DNA from: Apostichopus japonicus
Taxonomy: Eukaryota > Echinodermata > Holothuroidea > Aspidochirotida > Stichopodidae
Assembly (NCBI RefSeq): GCF_037975245.1
Contig: NC_092564.1
Location: forward strand, 7,785,984-7,849,983
Direction of reading: 5' to 3'
DNA length: 64,000 nucleotides
Positions 1-11,200 of the stretch are shown in pieces (the stretch's first letter is position 1; each line of letters opens with the position of its first letter). The position numbers and the translations under genes were made by a program. The notes beneath the pieces were generated by a model. The model had not been told where the DNA came from and searched no databases. It worked only from the letters and a program-made list of their open reading frames with translations.

Positions 1-586
1 TGTCCCTGTTGTCCCTGTCAAGCCATTCTCTTTACTTTTACCTGTACATTGCATGTGAATCGACATGCAATTTAGTGAAGATATTCCTTCGTTATCAACA
101 AGATTGTACAAAATGTGACATATCTTCAAAAAAGTGCTTTATTTTTAGTTAATAACATCAAGTTTGCAAACCCATTGTTTTCGTATACCAAGTTTGTGTA
201 TCTGGAATCTCTATAGTTGTTGTCAAATACATTTCTTCATAACTTTACTGATATATGATGAATTATCATTTTATTGCATATAGACCTAGCAGTACTTTGC
301 ATATATTCTTTAAAACAACTAGTGCTTAAGTAACTGTCATATACTAGCAAGACTTCTTAGCACTTTGGGGGGGGGGGGAGTGGGGGGAGGGATACTTCAA
401 AGCATTTGTAGAGAACTAGACTAAACCTTTGGAATGCAATCCAACCGTGGAGGTTCAATCATGGTACAGTACAACAGTCCCCTTTCTGCATATTTATAAA
501 GAAGATTACTCATTTGGCTACGGATATTTTCATTGACTATCATTTACCTCCTTTTTTATTTCTTTTTTTGCTTTTTATAATAATAG

Positions 587-3500
587 ACCAATGACATCAG
601 CTTTAACTTAGCACATTCCAGAGTCAAAAGAAGGTTTTCAGATTTTGAATGGCTCAGAAAAAGGATTTTATCAGAAAGTCCTGTCCATAGAAGGTAAGCA
701 TGTAACTGTCTTATGGGTTTTGTCAAAGTGTCTGTATCTATGTATGTTTTGAGCACCAGTCAATTCTCTTTGTCTGGTTGTTCATTCCAGACTATGCTTG
801 CAAGAGTTGAGAACTTAAGACTTTTTTTGCACGAAAGCATCGAGAAGTATAACAACAGAAAGAGGGCTGCAAAGTTCAAAGTCAGTAGGTAGAGCACAAC
901 TTCTGGTATGATTCCCATTCAAACCTTAACTTTCTAATTACCCAATCAGCTGCGGAGTTACCCATACCAATATTTCATTATTGAGAAACCACTTTTGCTT
1001 TCAGTAACAGTTCCTTTTTATACCTGGAAACAATGGTTAATGGATACTCCAAAGATAATAACCGAGTTGTTTCAAGATAGAGTTTACGTGCTACAGTGCA
1101 TTAATAGACTTTAAAGTTGAACGCCAATGAGAATTTGAAGGTATTTGATCTCAAAGGTTAATATGAAGGCTGAAAGATCTGTAATAATTTTGTTATGATT
1201 GTCAACAATCAAGACTCACCTGATTGTGAAGTGACAATGCAGGCTGATATATCTGGGCTAGTCGAGGGGGTGTACAACACTACACAGGTTACTATATGGG
1301 GCATGTACAAATGGGAATTAAAGCATAATAGACCACTTCTAAACACAGTTTATCACTTACTAAAACCAAAACCAAATAGTTTTGAGAATATATCCGTCTG
1401 AATCAGACTACTCTCCTGATTTAACATGTCATGGAAATAGCTTAATAGCATAAAATTGTATCTATACTGCAAACATGTTTAGATGTGATAGTTAACATTA
1501 TGTGTATATAAACTGCAATGAATTAGTTACTTGAAACACTGCGGTTAAATACTGCAGTTATATATAGATAGAGAGTCAACTGACTCACTACGTATATATC
1601 ATATGAACTGTCTTTAGGCTGGTAGATTACAGAAATTACACTTGAGTGTCTCAAATATGTCTTCTTTGTTTTTACGGAAACATACGTAGCTAGCTGCGTG
1701 ACTGGCATGATAATTTCTGGACCTGGTTATATTCAGCATGACTGACATTTCTCCATAAGACAGGAAGTTTTCTTCATCAGAGCTAAAGTCTGGCTGGCTT
1801 ATCCAGTATCGACAACAAACTAACATGGTTTAAATTTAGCATTGACAACTTACGTCATTGGAAACTTTCCTGTTATATTTAGTACCATTATTTTCATATA
1901 ATTTGTGTGATAAACTTTCTCTTCTTGAGTTTTTCTTCCTGTAAGTGAAACCATAAACAGATCGATATGTACGTAACATGATTCAACAATCAAAATAAGG
2001 AAATTGAAAGTGTTTGTCCAGAACTCTTTTTGTCTCTAAGTTCATTTAATTACCATGTCACAGTAACATAATCATCTATACAGCCGATAGTGTATTGGAA
2101 AGGTAGAGGAGAAGGTTGCGGGAAAGAAAGAGGGGAGAGGGAGGGGTTACAATGTTGCTAAGACTCAAGAGAAATTTTTTTTATTCCAACAGCTAAACTT
2201 GCTATTTACCATGAATACCTTAAAGCTTACAGTGATACCGTGGATCCATTTTTCAGTTTGGATGGTGTGGGACTATTGGCAAATACTCTCTGTCTTTTGC
2301 ACCTGTTTGGTTTCTTGCTAATTAGTGTCAGTATTATTCATCGGATTTGGATAAATGCCTGATATTCTGTTATGTGTTGTATTCATCATGATATTTTCTT
2401 GCTCGTTATTTACAGAAATATAGCTCCCCTTCCAAAAAGGTATTTATTCAGCCGTATCAACAGAGATGTTATCGTCGAAAGAGAGCACGGCCTACGACTA
2501 TTTTTACAAAAGTACGTAACCTACAGATTCGGTTGCTACAAAGTTGCAGATAACACAGAATTTAATCATTTCATGGAATCATTTTCCTACTTATATATAC
2601 TGATACAACTTGCTGAATCTGGTATTTTGGCTATTGTTTTTGAAGCAATTGTTTCCTTAGCACCAAGGAAAGAGATGGTTTTACTCCACTCAGCATAAAA
2701 GGAAGACTGCACACTGTACCTATTATGCAAATATAATTTTCAAAAAAGGTTGGGAAGGAGACCTGAATTATGACTTACCCTTGATGAGTTTTTCAGCCTA
2801 AGTTTATTTAAAGATTTCCTTTTGTAAACTCATTATAATTAAGCAATTCTTAATTAAACTGTGACAGTATCCAAATATTGGTTCAGTCAAAAAACTAATT
2901 ATAGACATGACACAATTTCCTTTGTAACATAGTTGAGTGCATTCTTGTTTAGAAACTGACAACGTTTGTTTTTACTTTGTCCTTTTAAACTTTGCTCTTT
3001 AAAGCAACTGATGAGTTTTCATCATCAACATTATTTAGATGGTAAACTCACCGGTTTCATTATTGCAATGCAATGCTTATCAAATTTGGACAGTATCCAA
3101 ATATACATGTTTTGATAACTTTCAAACATGACATCATTGTAGTTGCATTGTTGTTAAGATTAAGAACTAGGGCTGTTTGTTTAATATTTTAAGCAACTGA
3201 TGAGATTCATCATAGACATTATTTTGTTATTAAATTAACCAGTTTGATTGTAAGTCAGCAGTATATTGTTGCTCGAGTTCTTCCTAGATTGATTGATATG
3301 TTACTTGACTTTTGTACAAGATTGACCAATAATTGGTAGAATTGCATTTTGATGATAGCCAAAGAGTTTGATCATTAGTTCATTGTGTTTAAAGTTAACC
3401 TATCTGGTTTGAAAGAATACTAATTTCAACAGCACTGTCAGTTGTGCTCGTACCTACTTAAGTTGTACCATATAGCAAAGACTATAAAGTGTCTTTCATT

Positions 3501-4614
3501 TCATCTCAAAGAATATTTGAGAAAATGAAGGTAAAACTCATGTTTTTCAGTTCTGTCAGCTCTTCCCATATAGGCAGTTAAAGAATTAAAAATACACTAG
3601 CACCTCAGAAATTTCTCTCAATATTTCAACTTAGTATGCTACTATACTGCTTTAATTAAGTCACATGAATACAGATAGAGCTCAAACTCTGTCATGGGTT
3701 CATTATTAGTTTAGTTATGTTGCAATAGTTTCTTTCACTTCCTTGTTTCCACAGTATATTGCAGTCAGAGACAGTACTTTCAGATTCATGTGTGCATTTA
3801 CTAATACAATCAACATTGTCGGTGCCTGAAATCCTAGAATGGATGAAGAATCCCAAACGTGCTACGTCATCAGCGATCATCCTGGAGGGCAAAGAAACGG
3901 TGATGCCTGAGAGGTCATCAGCCAGGTACAGGTGGAGTATAGTCTGTCAGTTTTAATCTATCAAAGTATAAACAAAAGGGGATGGGATTAGTGAGGAGTG
4001 AGGTACAGATGGAGTATAATCTCTCAGTTTTAATCGATCGAAGTATAAACAAAAGGGGATGGGATTAGTATAATCTGTCAGTTTTAATGATTGAAGTATA
4101 AACAAAAGGGGATGGGATTAGTGAGGAGTGAGGTACAGATGGAGTATAATCTCTCAGTTTTAATCTATCAAAGTATAAACAAAAGGGGATGGGATTAATG
4201 AGGAGTGAGGTACAGATGGAGTATAATCTCTCAGTTTCAATCTATAGAAGTATAAACAAAAGGGGATGGGTTAGTGAGGAGTGAGGTGCATTTGATGTAT
4301 AACCTCTCAGTTTTAATCTTTTGAATTATATTGTATGGTTTTCAAGAACTGCAAAACAGACTCCACCATTAAGTTGCTCCCCAACACTAAAAGCACGGCA
4401 TATTTATGATTTCACAAAAAGGGTTGACAAATTCCTTCATTCTTATTTTATTTTATTTTTCCTCCACTCTTTCATTTCTTTGCATTTTTGTTTTGTTTTG
4501 CTCCCTTCCAGAAAATACACCAGACCCCCAAGTCGCACTTCTGACAACAGGTCCCTATGTCCATCCATTGCTAGTGATGATTTTCCCAGTTCTCCGATCA
4601 ACATTGGCACATGA
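587..4614 (+). CDS. SNX10/11: Sorting nexin 10/11-like PX-domain protein, 3' part (four exons)
   Basis: Exons 587-693, 2416-2511, 3755-3925 and 4512-4614 have AG acceptors and GT donors, keep frame across all junctions and encode the last 158 residues, ending at TGA 4612-4614. The product is the core and end of a PX domain: TNDISF, the phosphoinositide-binding segment RVKRRFSDFEWLRKR, the loop APLPKRYLF, a helix EREHGLRLFLQ, then VLSDSCVHLLIQSTLSVPEI, very close to the LLSDSxLHLFLQSxLS segment of vertebrate SNX10 and SNX11. In that family the PX domain binds PI3P on endosomes, and SNX10 works with the V-ATPase in endosome and lysosome biology. The tail after the PX domain is short and Ser/Thr-rich. 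The start and first PX strands lie left of the window. SNX10 and SNX11 cannot be separated here; an invertebrate co-orthologue of both is likely. Confidence 0.85.
3924..4320 (+). repeat. 77-bp minisatellite directly after a splice donor
   Basis: About five full or partial copies of a 77-bp unit start near 3924, 4001, 4069 (truncated), 4131, 4208 and 4284. The unit reads AGGTACAGATGGAGTATAAT, then CTCTCAGTTTTAATC, an AAGTATAAAC stretch and AAAAGGGGATGGGATTAG. The first copy begins on the real donor of the exon ending at 3925, so later copies repeat the GGTACAG donor-like sequence. The last copy is degenerate. Confidence 0.9.
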
Positions 4615-4820
4615 GAGGAAATGGCAACAGGGATACATATCTGGATGTTTATTATATTTTTGACACTTTGTTGTACAGAAAGGAAATCTTCAACTATTTA
4701 TTTATTGTCAGTTTGTGTTGTCCTGTCTTGTCCTTTGTTTGTCTAGTCCTGTCTTGTCTCAAGTAATGTGCATTGCATGTATGGAGAAATAATATAATAA
4801 ATGAAGCTATCATTTATGAA
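4615..4820 (+). other. 3' UTR and poly(A) signal of the SNX10/11-like gene
   Basis: The sequence after the stop codon has no splice-like or coding signal. A canonical AATAAA lies at 4796-4801, so cleavage is expected around 4815-4825. A tandem CTTGTCCTTTGT/CTAGTCCTGTCTTGTCT stretch precedes it at about 4718-4760. Confidence 0.6.
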
Positions 4821-7090
4821 TGACACTCCATAGCTATAGCTTTTTCTCTTTTTACTTCTTGGTATAAACAAATAACTAATATATAACCATTAAACATTAA
4901 CCAGGTCTAAGGTTAATTTATTCAAGTATTCCCCCTAAAATTGGACCAATAATCGGAACCCTCGAGAGCCCTTGGCATGGATCAGAGATGAAGTTACCAT
5001 TATCTAAAGCTAAATTACCATGTCTGAAAGTGCTTTTACCAAAATGAGTGGTGGTTGGATGTTTGCATTGATTGAAGGAATATTTTGCAAGGTCTATTTA
5101 CCAAATTGTTAACATATATTTAGGATTTTAATGAAATCAAAAGGTAACCAATCGTTCAGGGGGTACTGGGGTACTTTTCGTGGTTCAAACGAAAAAGCCA
5201 AGAAAAACTTGTTGCGACTCAGATATGAGACAACAGTGTCTCCCAAGTCCTAATTCATACTGTTTCTTTACAGATTTAAGCAGTTCAGCTGCTGAAGTCT
5301 GCCAAATTAACTTAGTTGAGTAGTGTCTACCATTTCATGTCAATTTAATGTTAATCCTTTCATTCATAGGTTCTAATAACTCAACCAAAGTTTTTTAATT
5401 TCAACTTCATGTACGCAACAGAGCAACCTTGCAACATCAGTATTGTTAAACTTGGTGGTTAATGCATTTACTGCATTTTATTATAAAAATGAAGTGTCAT
5501 CTCATTTTTACAGTAATATTCATGTATTCAAGATCAATGTTTATGCATGACTTCCTTGAACCTGATCATCTCACAGTTGCTCTGTTATTTATTTCCAATA
5601 ATTGTTAGCTATTTTGTACTTCAAGATCAAAGAATCAAACCAAATGCAAAATTTTCTGTGTTTCAAAGTTTTGGATCAAAGGAAATTTCTCAGGTGACTG
5701 TAAATATCAGAAAAGGCTTCCAATGTTTGTCTGGGACAGAATTCACTGGTTTGAAGCCTGTTCCAACCAAATACTTGTTTTGATCTTTTCAAAATATTTT
5801 GTAAATCAGTTCACAAAGAATATTTATATTAAGATTTTTTGTTGTTGTAAATGTACAGAATATTCAGGTATGTCAACATATGTAGAAAAAAATGCATCGT
5901 AAGTTTAAGAACATTAATTAAAAGAAGGATAAAATGAGAACAGAATTGGGGGAGGTGGGAATGGGTGGGCTGGTTTACTCTTTGTATGTTTGCCAAAGAA
6001 TTGCTTATGAAATATTGATTAACCCTAGACAGTATTTATCCCTGGGCTGTGGCATAACTGCAGTTGATATCCTAGGACGGGTAAGACGACGGGGAAAGTC
6101 TTACAATGCAGAATTGCTTGGCATATGTGGTTTTCAAAGAGACTATGAACAAATTTCACAAAAGTATATGGGGTTTTGTTGAGCTGTTTTCTTGTACCAT
6201 ATGTCAGTTCAAATGTTGTGGTAGGTTTGCAAGGAATATGGGGACTTTGAACATATTTTGAGTTATAAGTACATTCCAGTGCCCATCTCAGTAGAGGGTT
6301 AAACAAGGAGGGGGTTGCTTGACTGGTGGTCTCACTTTTCTCTTCTCACAGGTTATACCATTGACCATGGAATGTTTAAAGGAGGAATGGAAGTGATATT
6401 GTAAGATGAGATTTATTGGAAAAGAAAGAGGTGGTTTATAAACTTTATTTATGCCAATGGTCAGTCTTTAAAGAATAATGCTGGAAAATTATATGATACA
6501 TTAAATTAAAACTCATTGTCATTATTTGTGTCTTCTTTTCTTTGTTGCTAGTTTTTTTTTTTTTTTTGATGGGGTGGGGGGGTTCTAATTTGTTGTTTTG
6601 GGTTTGTGGAATAACCTGTGCTAGCCATCAATACAAATCAGCTGCAAAGTATTAGTATCAAAAATAACACACACATGCAAACCCCATATGTTAAACCAAA
6701 ATTAAACAGGATTTTTCGAAAGTATTGTCCAAAAATTCTAATACAAAGGTATTGTTCAAACTAGTGCAATAGTTTGGATCCCTTCCACCCTTAACGTTTT
6801 ATCTTGCCTGTTTTTCACATGAAGGGAGAAGAGAATTAATCTGGACTATTTTGAAGTAGCTTAAACCCATACTGGTGTGCTTCAAGAATTTCCCTTGGGA
6901 GCCTTCCCACCCACTTTTGTCCACGATATAAGATCTGCCCTAGAGCCACATACAGAGATAACATTCCATATAGATCGACCTCGTCTGAAAAAGTTGTACG
7001 CCAGCGAGATCTCAGAATACGGATGGCGCTATTTAGGTAAACCAAATAATTTCTCTGTGTAGGTACTTTGAAGCATGTAGATATGAAAAA
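4821..7090. other. Intergenic region between the SNX10/11-like gene and TPK1
   Basis: No recognised gene. The stretch is AT-rich, with a T-run/G-run tract at 6552-6592. Short open frames at 5934-6182 (plus) and 6836-7062 (both strands) match no family I recognise and have no convincing exon boundaries on both sides. A GTAAAC donor-like site follows the 6877-7036 frame, so a lineage-specific exon there cannot be excluded. Confidence 0.5.
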
Positions 7091-7094
7091 TTAA

Positions 7095-7445
7095 AGGTCT
7101 GCTATATAGACCCCAACTATAGCACGCTATTATGGAAAGTTTCTTGAGATTACGTAATCGACCTAACTTGGTTGTATAGTGACCTCATTTTACCAATTAG
7201 TCTGCAACGCCTGCCACATATTTTTTTCTTTTATGATGGTCTTTGTGTAAACGATGTATGATTCACTACACTGTAGACATGAACATATTTCCACAGCGTT
7301 TACACAAAGAGCCTAATGGTGTTATTAATCTATGCAGGCTAACTGTAAAGCCTGAGGTCGGTTTACGACCGTGGCAGGTCGATTACGTAATCGCGAAACT
7401 TTCCTAGCTATAGCGTGCTCTAATTGGAGCCAATAAAGCAGATCT
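7095..7445. mobile_element. Kolobok-like MITE with long inverted termini and TTAA target duplication
   Basis: The two ends are imperfect inverted repeats of about 75 bp. The left begins AGGTCTGCTATATAGACCCC and continues ATAGCACGCTAT, GGAAAGTTTC, GATTACGTAATCGACCT. The reverse complement of the right begins AGATCTGCTTTATTGGCTCC and has the same later blocks. TTAA flanks both sides (7091-7094 and 7446-7449). TTAA duplications with purine-purine ends fit the Kolobok superfamily; the assignment is inference. There is no coding capacity, so the copy is non-autonomous. It lies about 800 bp upstream of TPK1. Confidence 0.75.
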
Positions 7446-7449
7446 TTAA

Positions 7450-8263
7450 ATTAGGCAAAGTTGACAAATGCTTGTAAATGGTAAATTTATAACATAATAT
7501 TACATTTTATTTTTTCCAACACACGCACAGGCCTTCCTACATCCATCCCATTCTACTTCGTCCACTAAGTGTATTGCATTCCAGTCGGAGGAGGTGCACA
7601 AGCAGCTAATTGATTGGCTTTCTTGTATGTAATCAACATCAAGGCAGAAGACAGCTACATCTTTTACCATTCAGAACACTCCAAAGTGTACTCGTCCCTC
7701 CCAATTTCAAACACTTTTCGTATGGTCCTCCTAGAGATTTCATGCCCTTTTAACTCTAATTAACTGAGTTCTCTTCGTTTTGTGAACTGCCATTCCATAG
7801 CAACTTACTACAACTCTCCATAGAAGTCGTCCCTGTATAAAGTTATTGCTGTGTGGGAAATTCCCTTTTAAGTGGTTTCGTCATATTCTTCGATTTACCA
7901 GGCCAGCTAGCCACACAACAAAGCACGTACGTTTTTGTACACTGTAAACGTTAGACACTGTCCAATGTCAAGGCTATACCGTTATAATGCTAAGAGGTCA
8001 CTTTGGGCTGAAAAGCCATGGATAGATTTAACTTTGCTACAAAATATAGTTTTCGTGATTTCAAAACAGCAATAAAATCTTTTGTGACGGATTAGACAGT
8101 TCGTTACACTTGATGACTTTTACAGAAACAGTTGGAATGCTTGCCTGCGGTGTGCGGGGGTTGTACATTCTTTGAATTGTTCATATGGTTGCCATACAGT
8201 ATGCTTCATCTAGGATGGGGTTTCGGGGTTTGCAGTCACAGAATTGTTTTGTACACAAACAAG
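7450..8263 (+). promoter_or_regulatory. TPK1 upstream and 5' UTR region
   Basis: This non-coding stretch leads into the TPK1 start. The start codon sits in AACAAGATGGCT, a strong initiation context that also matches the YY1-type core CAAGATGGC (8260-8268). The transcription start is not evident. An in-frame upstream ATG at 8132 would add 44 residues rich in Cys and hydrophobic residues; its context (TTGGAATGC) is weaker than that of 8264, but an alternative longer or targeted form is possible. Confidence 0.4.
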
Positions 8264-11200
8264 ATGGCTACTGCCGAAGAAGACGTATTCTATTCTGCAA
8301 CAGCTAGTGCTAATGAGTCTACTGATACCGAAGGTGACGGCCCAGAACCAAGGAAAAGATTGCGACCCTTGTCGTGCTTGGAACCTGGAGTTAGTAAGTG
8401 TTTTCTTTCGCCATGAGTGGCTCTCTCAGCGAGCAATAATAAGTGAGATGACACATGATAGTGTAGGTCGTTGTGGTATAGCAAGACGTAGCATTCCATG
8501 AAGTAACTTATACGTATGTATACGTACCTACTGTAAGCAGGCTAGTGAAAAGCAGTTATGTTAATTAAACAGGCAGTATAAACTAGTATGAATTTTAGAA
8601 GTCAGTCTGAACCAAACCAAAAATAGTACAAATTGAAATAGGTGAATGGGTTATTCAAGTCATGCAACAATGACAAAGTTAAGTTCCGCATGTAATTTTC
8701 TCCCCAGAACCTAATGTGTTCATGACTTGAGAATCTTCACTTGATGTTTTCTGAGCAAGTGAGCATGGTTTGAATAGTTTAGGACTGTAACGACAGGACT
8801 CAGGGTTTTTTGGCATGTTGCAGTTGAGAGAATGGAGGAAGGGGAGGGGACGGGAGAGGAGGTGATGTTCTGAACAGATGTATTCAGACCAGAAGATCAG
8901 AAGCAGTTTTGGACTCTATTAATATAGGGTTACATGTGTTTGCAGTGTGATATCCCAGATGTGTGAATACTACATGGCTTGACAAGAACGACTCAAAAGT
9001 TACAACTCACTGGAAAAATCAGCTCTAAAATAATTGTTTCTTTGACTGATCCACCACCCTTTTTTGGGTCATGTTTGTTATCCTCAGAGATCAGCTTAGC
9101 TCTGATTGTCCTCAATCAGCCTCTCCAACACCAATATCCTCACCTTATCCAACTCTGGAATCGAGGTGTGATTCGGGCGGCTACCGATGGAGCAAGCAAT
9201 CATCTACATGAGATTATGATGAACAAGAGTAATTCAAAGTAAGCATATGTAGCAACATACTATCAAAACTCAGGAAAACAAGATGAGTAGATGACCCTAG
9301 CTGTTAGATAAAAAAAAATATCTTTCAGAAATTGAAGAGAAGTGACCTTGGCTTAACTGGTAAAATAATTATGATAGTATGAAAAAAAGCATATAAAACT
9401 TAAGAGATGGCCAACTTGATAATCTAGGTAATCATTTAATTAAGCACAAAGTTAGTCTATATTCCAGAGAGTAATTTATATAAGGTATCACATTGCAAAC
9501 TGCAATGCAAAAAGACGTATACATACAGAAGTTTATGTACACATGCAGGCACCATAACAGTCTGTAAGGGAACGTTTAGAGCCTTCCAAAGTGATGTGCA
9601 AATGTTGAGCACTAACTTATTCCCTGTATTCTGATACCCATGTATGTCATAGGTCCTTGTGTGCCTCAGTAAACATCTGCCACACATACCAGACATTGTA
9701 AACATGTTCAACAGAGTTGGTGGCACTAAATAGTTTGCTTCAATCCCATTTGTTTTGTTTTTTTGCCGCCATTGCAAGCATGGCAGCCTAAATACTGGCA
9801 GCTTAATAACCTCATTGAGACAGGGATAAGTTGGGTGACCATCCCCCCCCCCCCCCCACCTCCTCCTAGCACTACCTGTGCCACATCCATGTTGGATATC
9901 ACTACCAGATTCTTAGTTTATTTATCATTGCCAACACTCTAGGTTAGCCTCAACACAGTGAGTTCATATTCTCATTGAATGAACAGTATGATCAATTAGC
10001 CACATTGAATTACAGTGAACAAGAACATGGGTTTACCATCAACCAATTCTCCATCTTCTTTTGAACAACACTTATGCTACCAAGACCAAATTAGGGACTG
10101 ACTGTTGATTCAGTCTGTCATAGGTATCACTACTCTTTACCTGACAAATCGCTACACGAATTCCAAGCAGAATATCACTTTTTCATGCAAAAGCCTTAGT
10201 AGTTTCAGTCTTTTGATGAGTAACAAGGTTCACAAACCTCAATACTGCTATGTACACAAGATTCTTGTAAACACTAAATTGTATCCTAGTATCATGAAAA
10301 ATATTTTGGAGTGAATACAAATGTGTCAACTTATCACATGATTATTTTTGAGCTGTGCATCAACACAAGAAACTTCACTAAATGCAGCTTTAGTCCAAAA
10401 CCTTGTATATTTTCATATCTGCAAAATAAGTGCCTTAACTAACTGGAAAACATGCCTCATCTCAGTATTATATGTTCTCTCATGAAATCAATTTGATTAC
10501 TTGTCATGTTATATAGCTCAAAGCTCAGCGATCTTTTCAGCCAAATAGGTACAGAAAATCAACAAGCACTCAATTAAGGTGGACATGCAGATGTCCTGCA
10601 ATTCATTATACTATCCACCATCTGACATGACCTTTCACCGAATGCATGTATGTCCGGAATTTCTCAGGATGTGAAGCAAAACCTAAAAAAATAGTGTTCG
10701 TTGTTTACAGATATCATATTGCTACACAGTTGTTAGACAAATAAGTCCGGTTTCTAAATAAATGCAATCCTATGCAAACATGTATGCATTATCAATTGGC
10801 AACCAGCCCTGCCATTGTACTGTACTTATTATCTATGTACATAAACTGTAACTGTTGATATTGTGGAATATGCCATCTACAGGATTCATGACTAGCAGCT
10901 CATGTGATTTTGCATCTTCCCTGTGTCGTCGATGTGTCCATTTTTTATGTCATGTTAGTATGGCAACCCTACACTCAAGTAAAACTTAGATGTCAGTTTT
11001 ATGGGGTTTTTGGGCAGACGGCCAAAAGTCTGTTGATTCTAACTTGCAAAAGTTAAAGTTACTCATGGGTCACACGTGGAAAGAAAAGCAATTTAAAATT
11101 CAACCTTAACCCTTTGCAATTTACACCATTTGAATAAACATAGCAACATGCTTTGTTCCCAGTACAGTAAATGTGCTGTAAAATTTGATTCCCATATAAA

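Noticed and set aside
3924-4320. CRISPR array
   Set aside because: The repeats are contiguous 77-bp units without unique spacers, in an animal intron.
9457-9777. 106-residue minus-strand open frame in TPK1 intron 2
   Set aside because: No recognisable domain, no splice context, and biased composition expected from chance in AT-rich intron.
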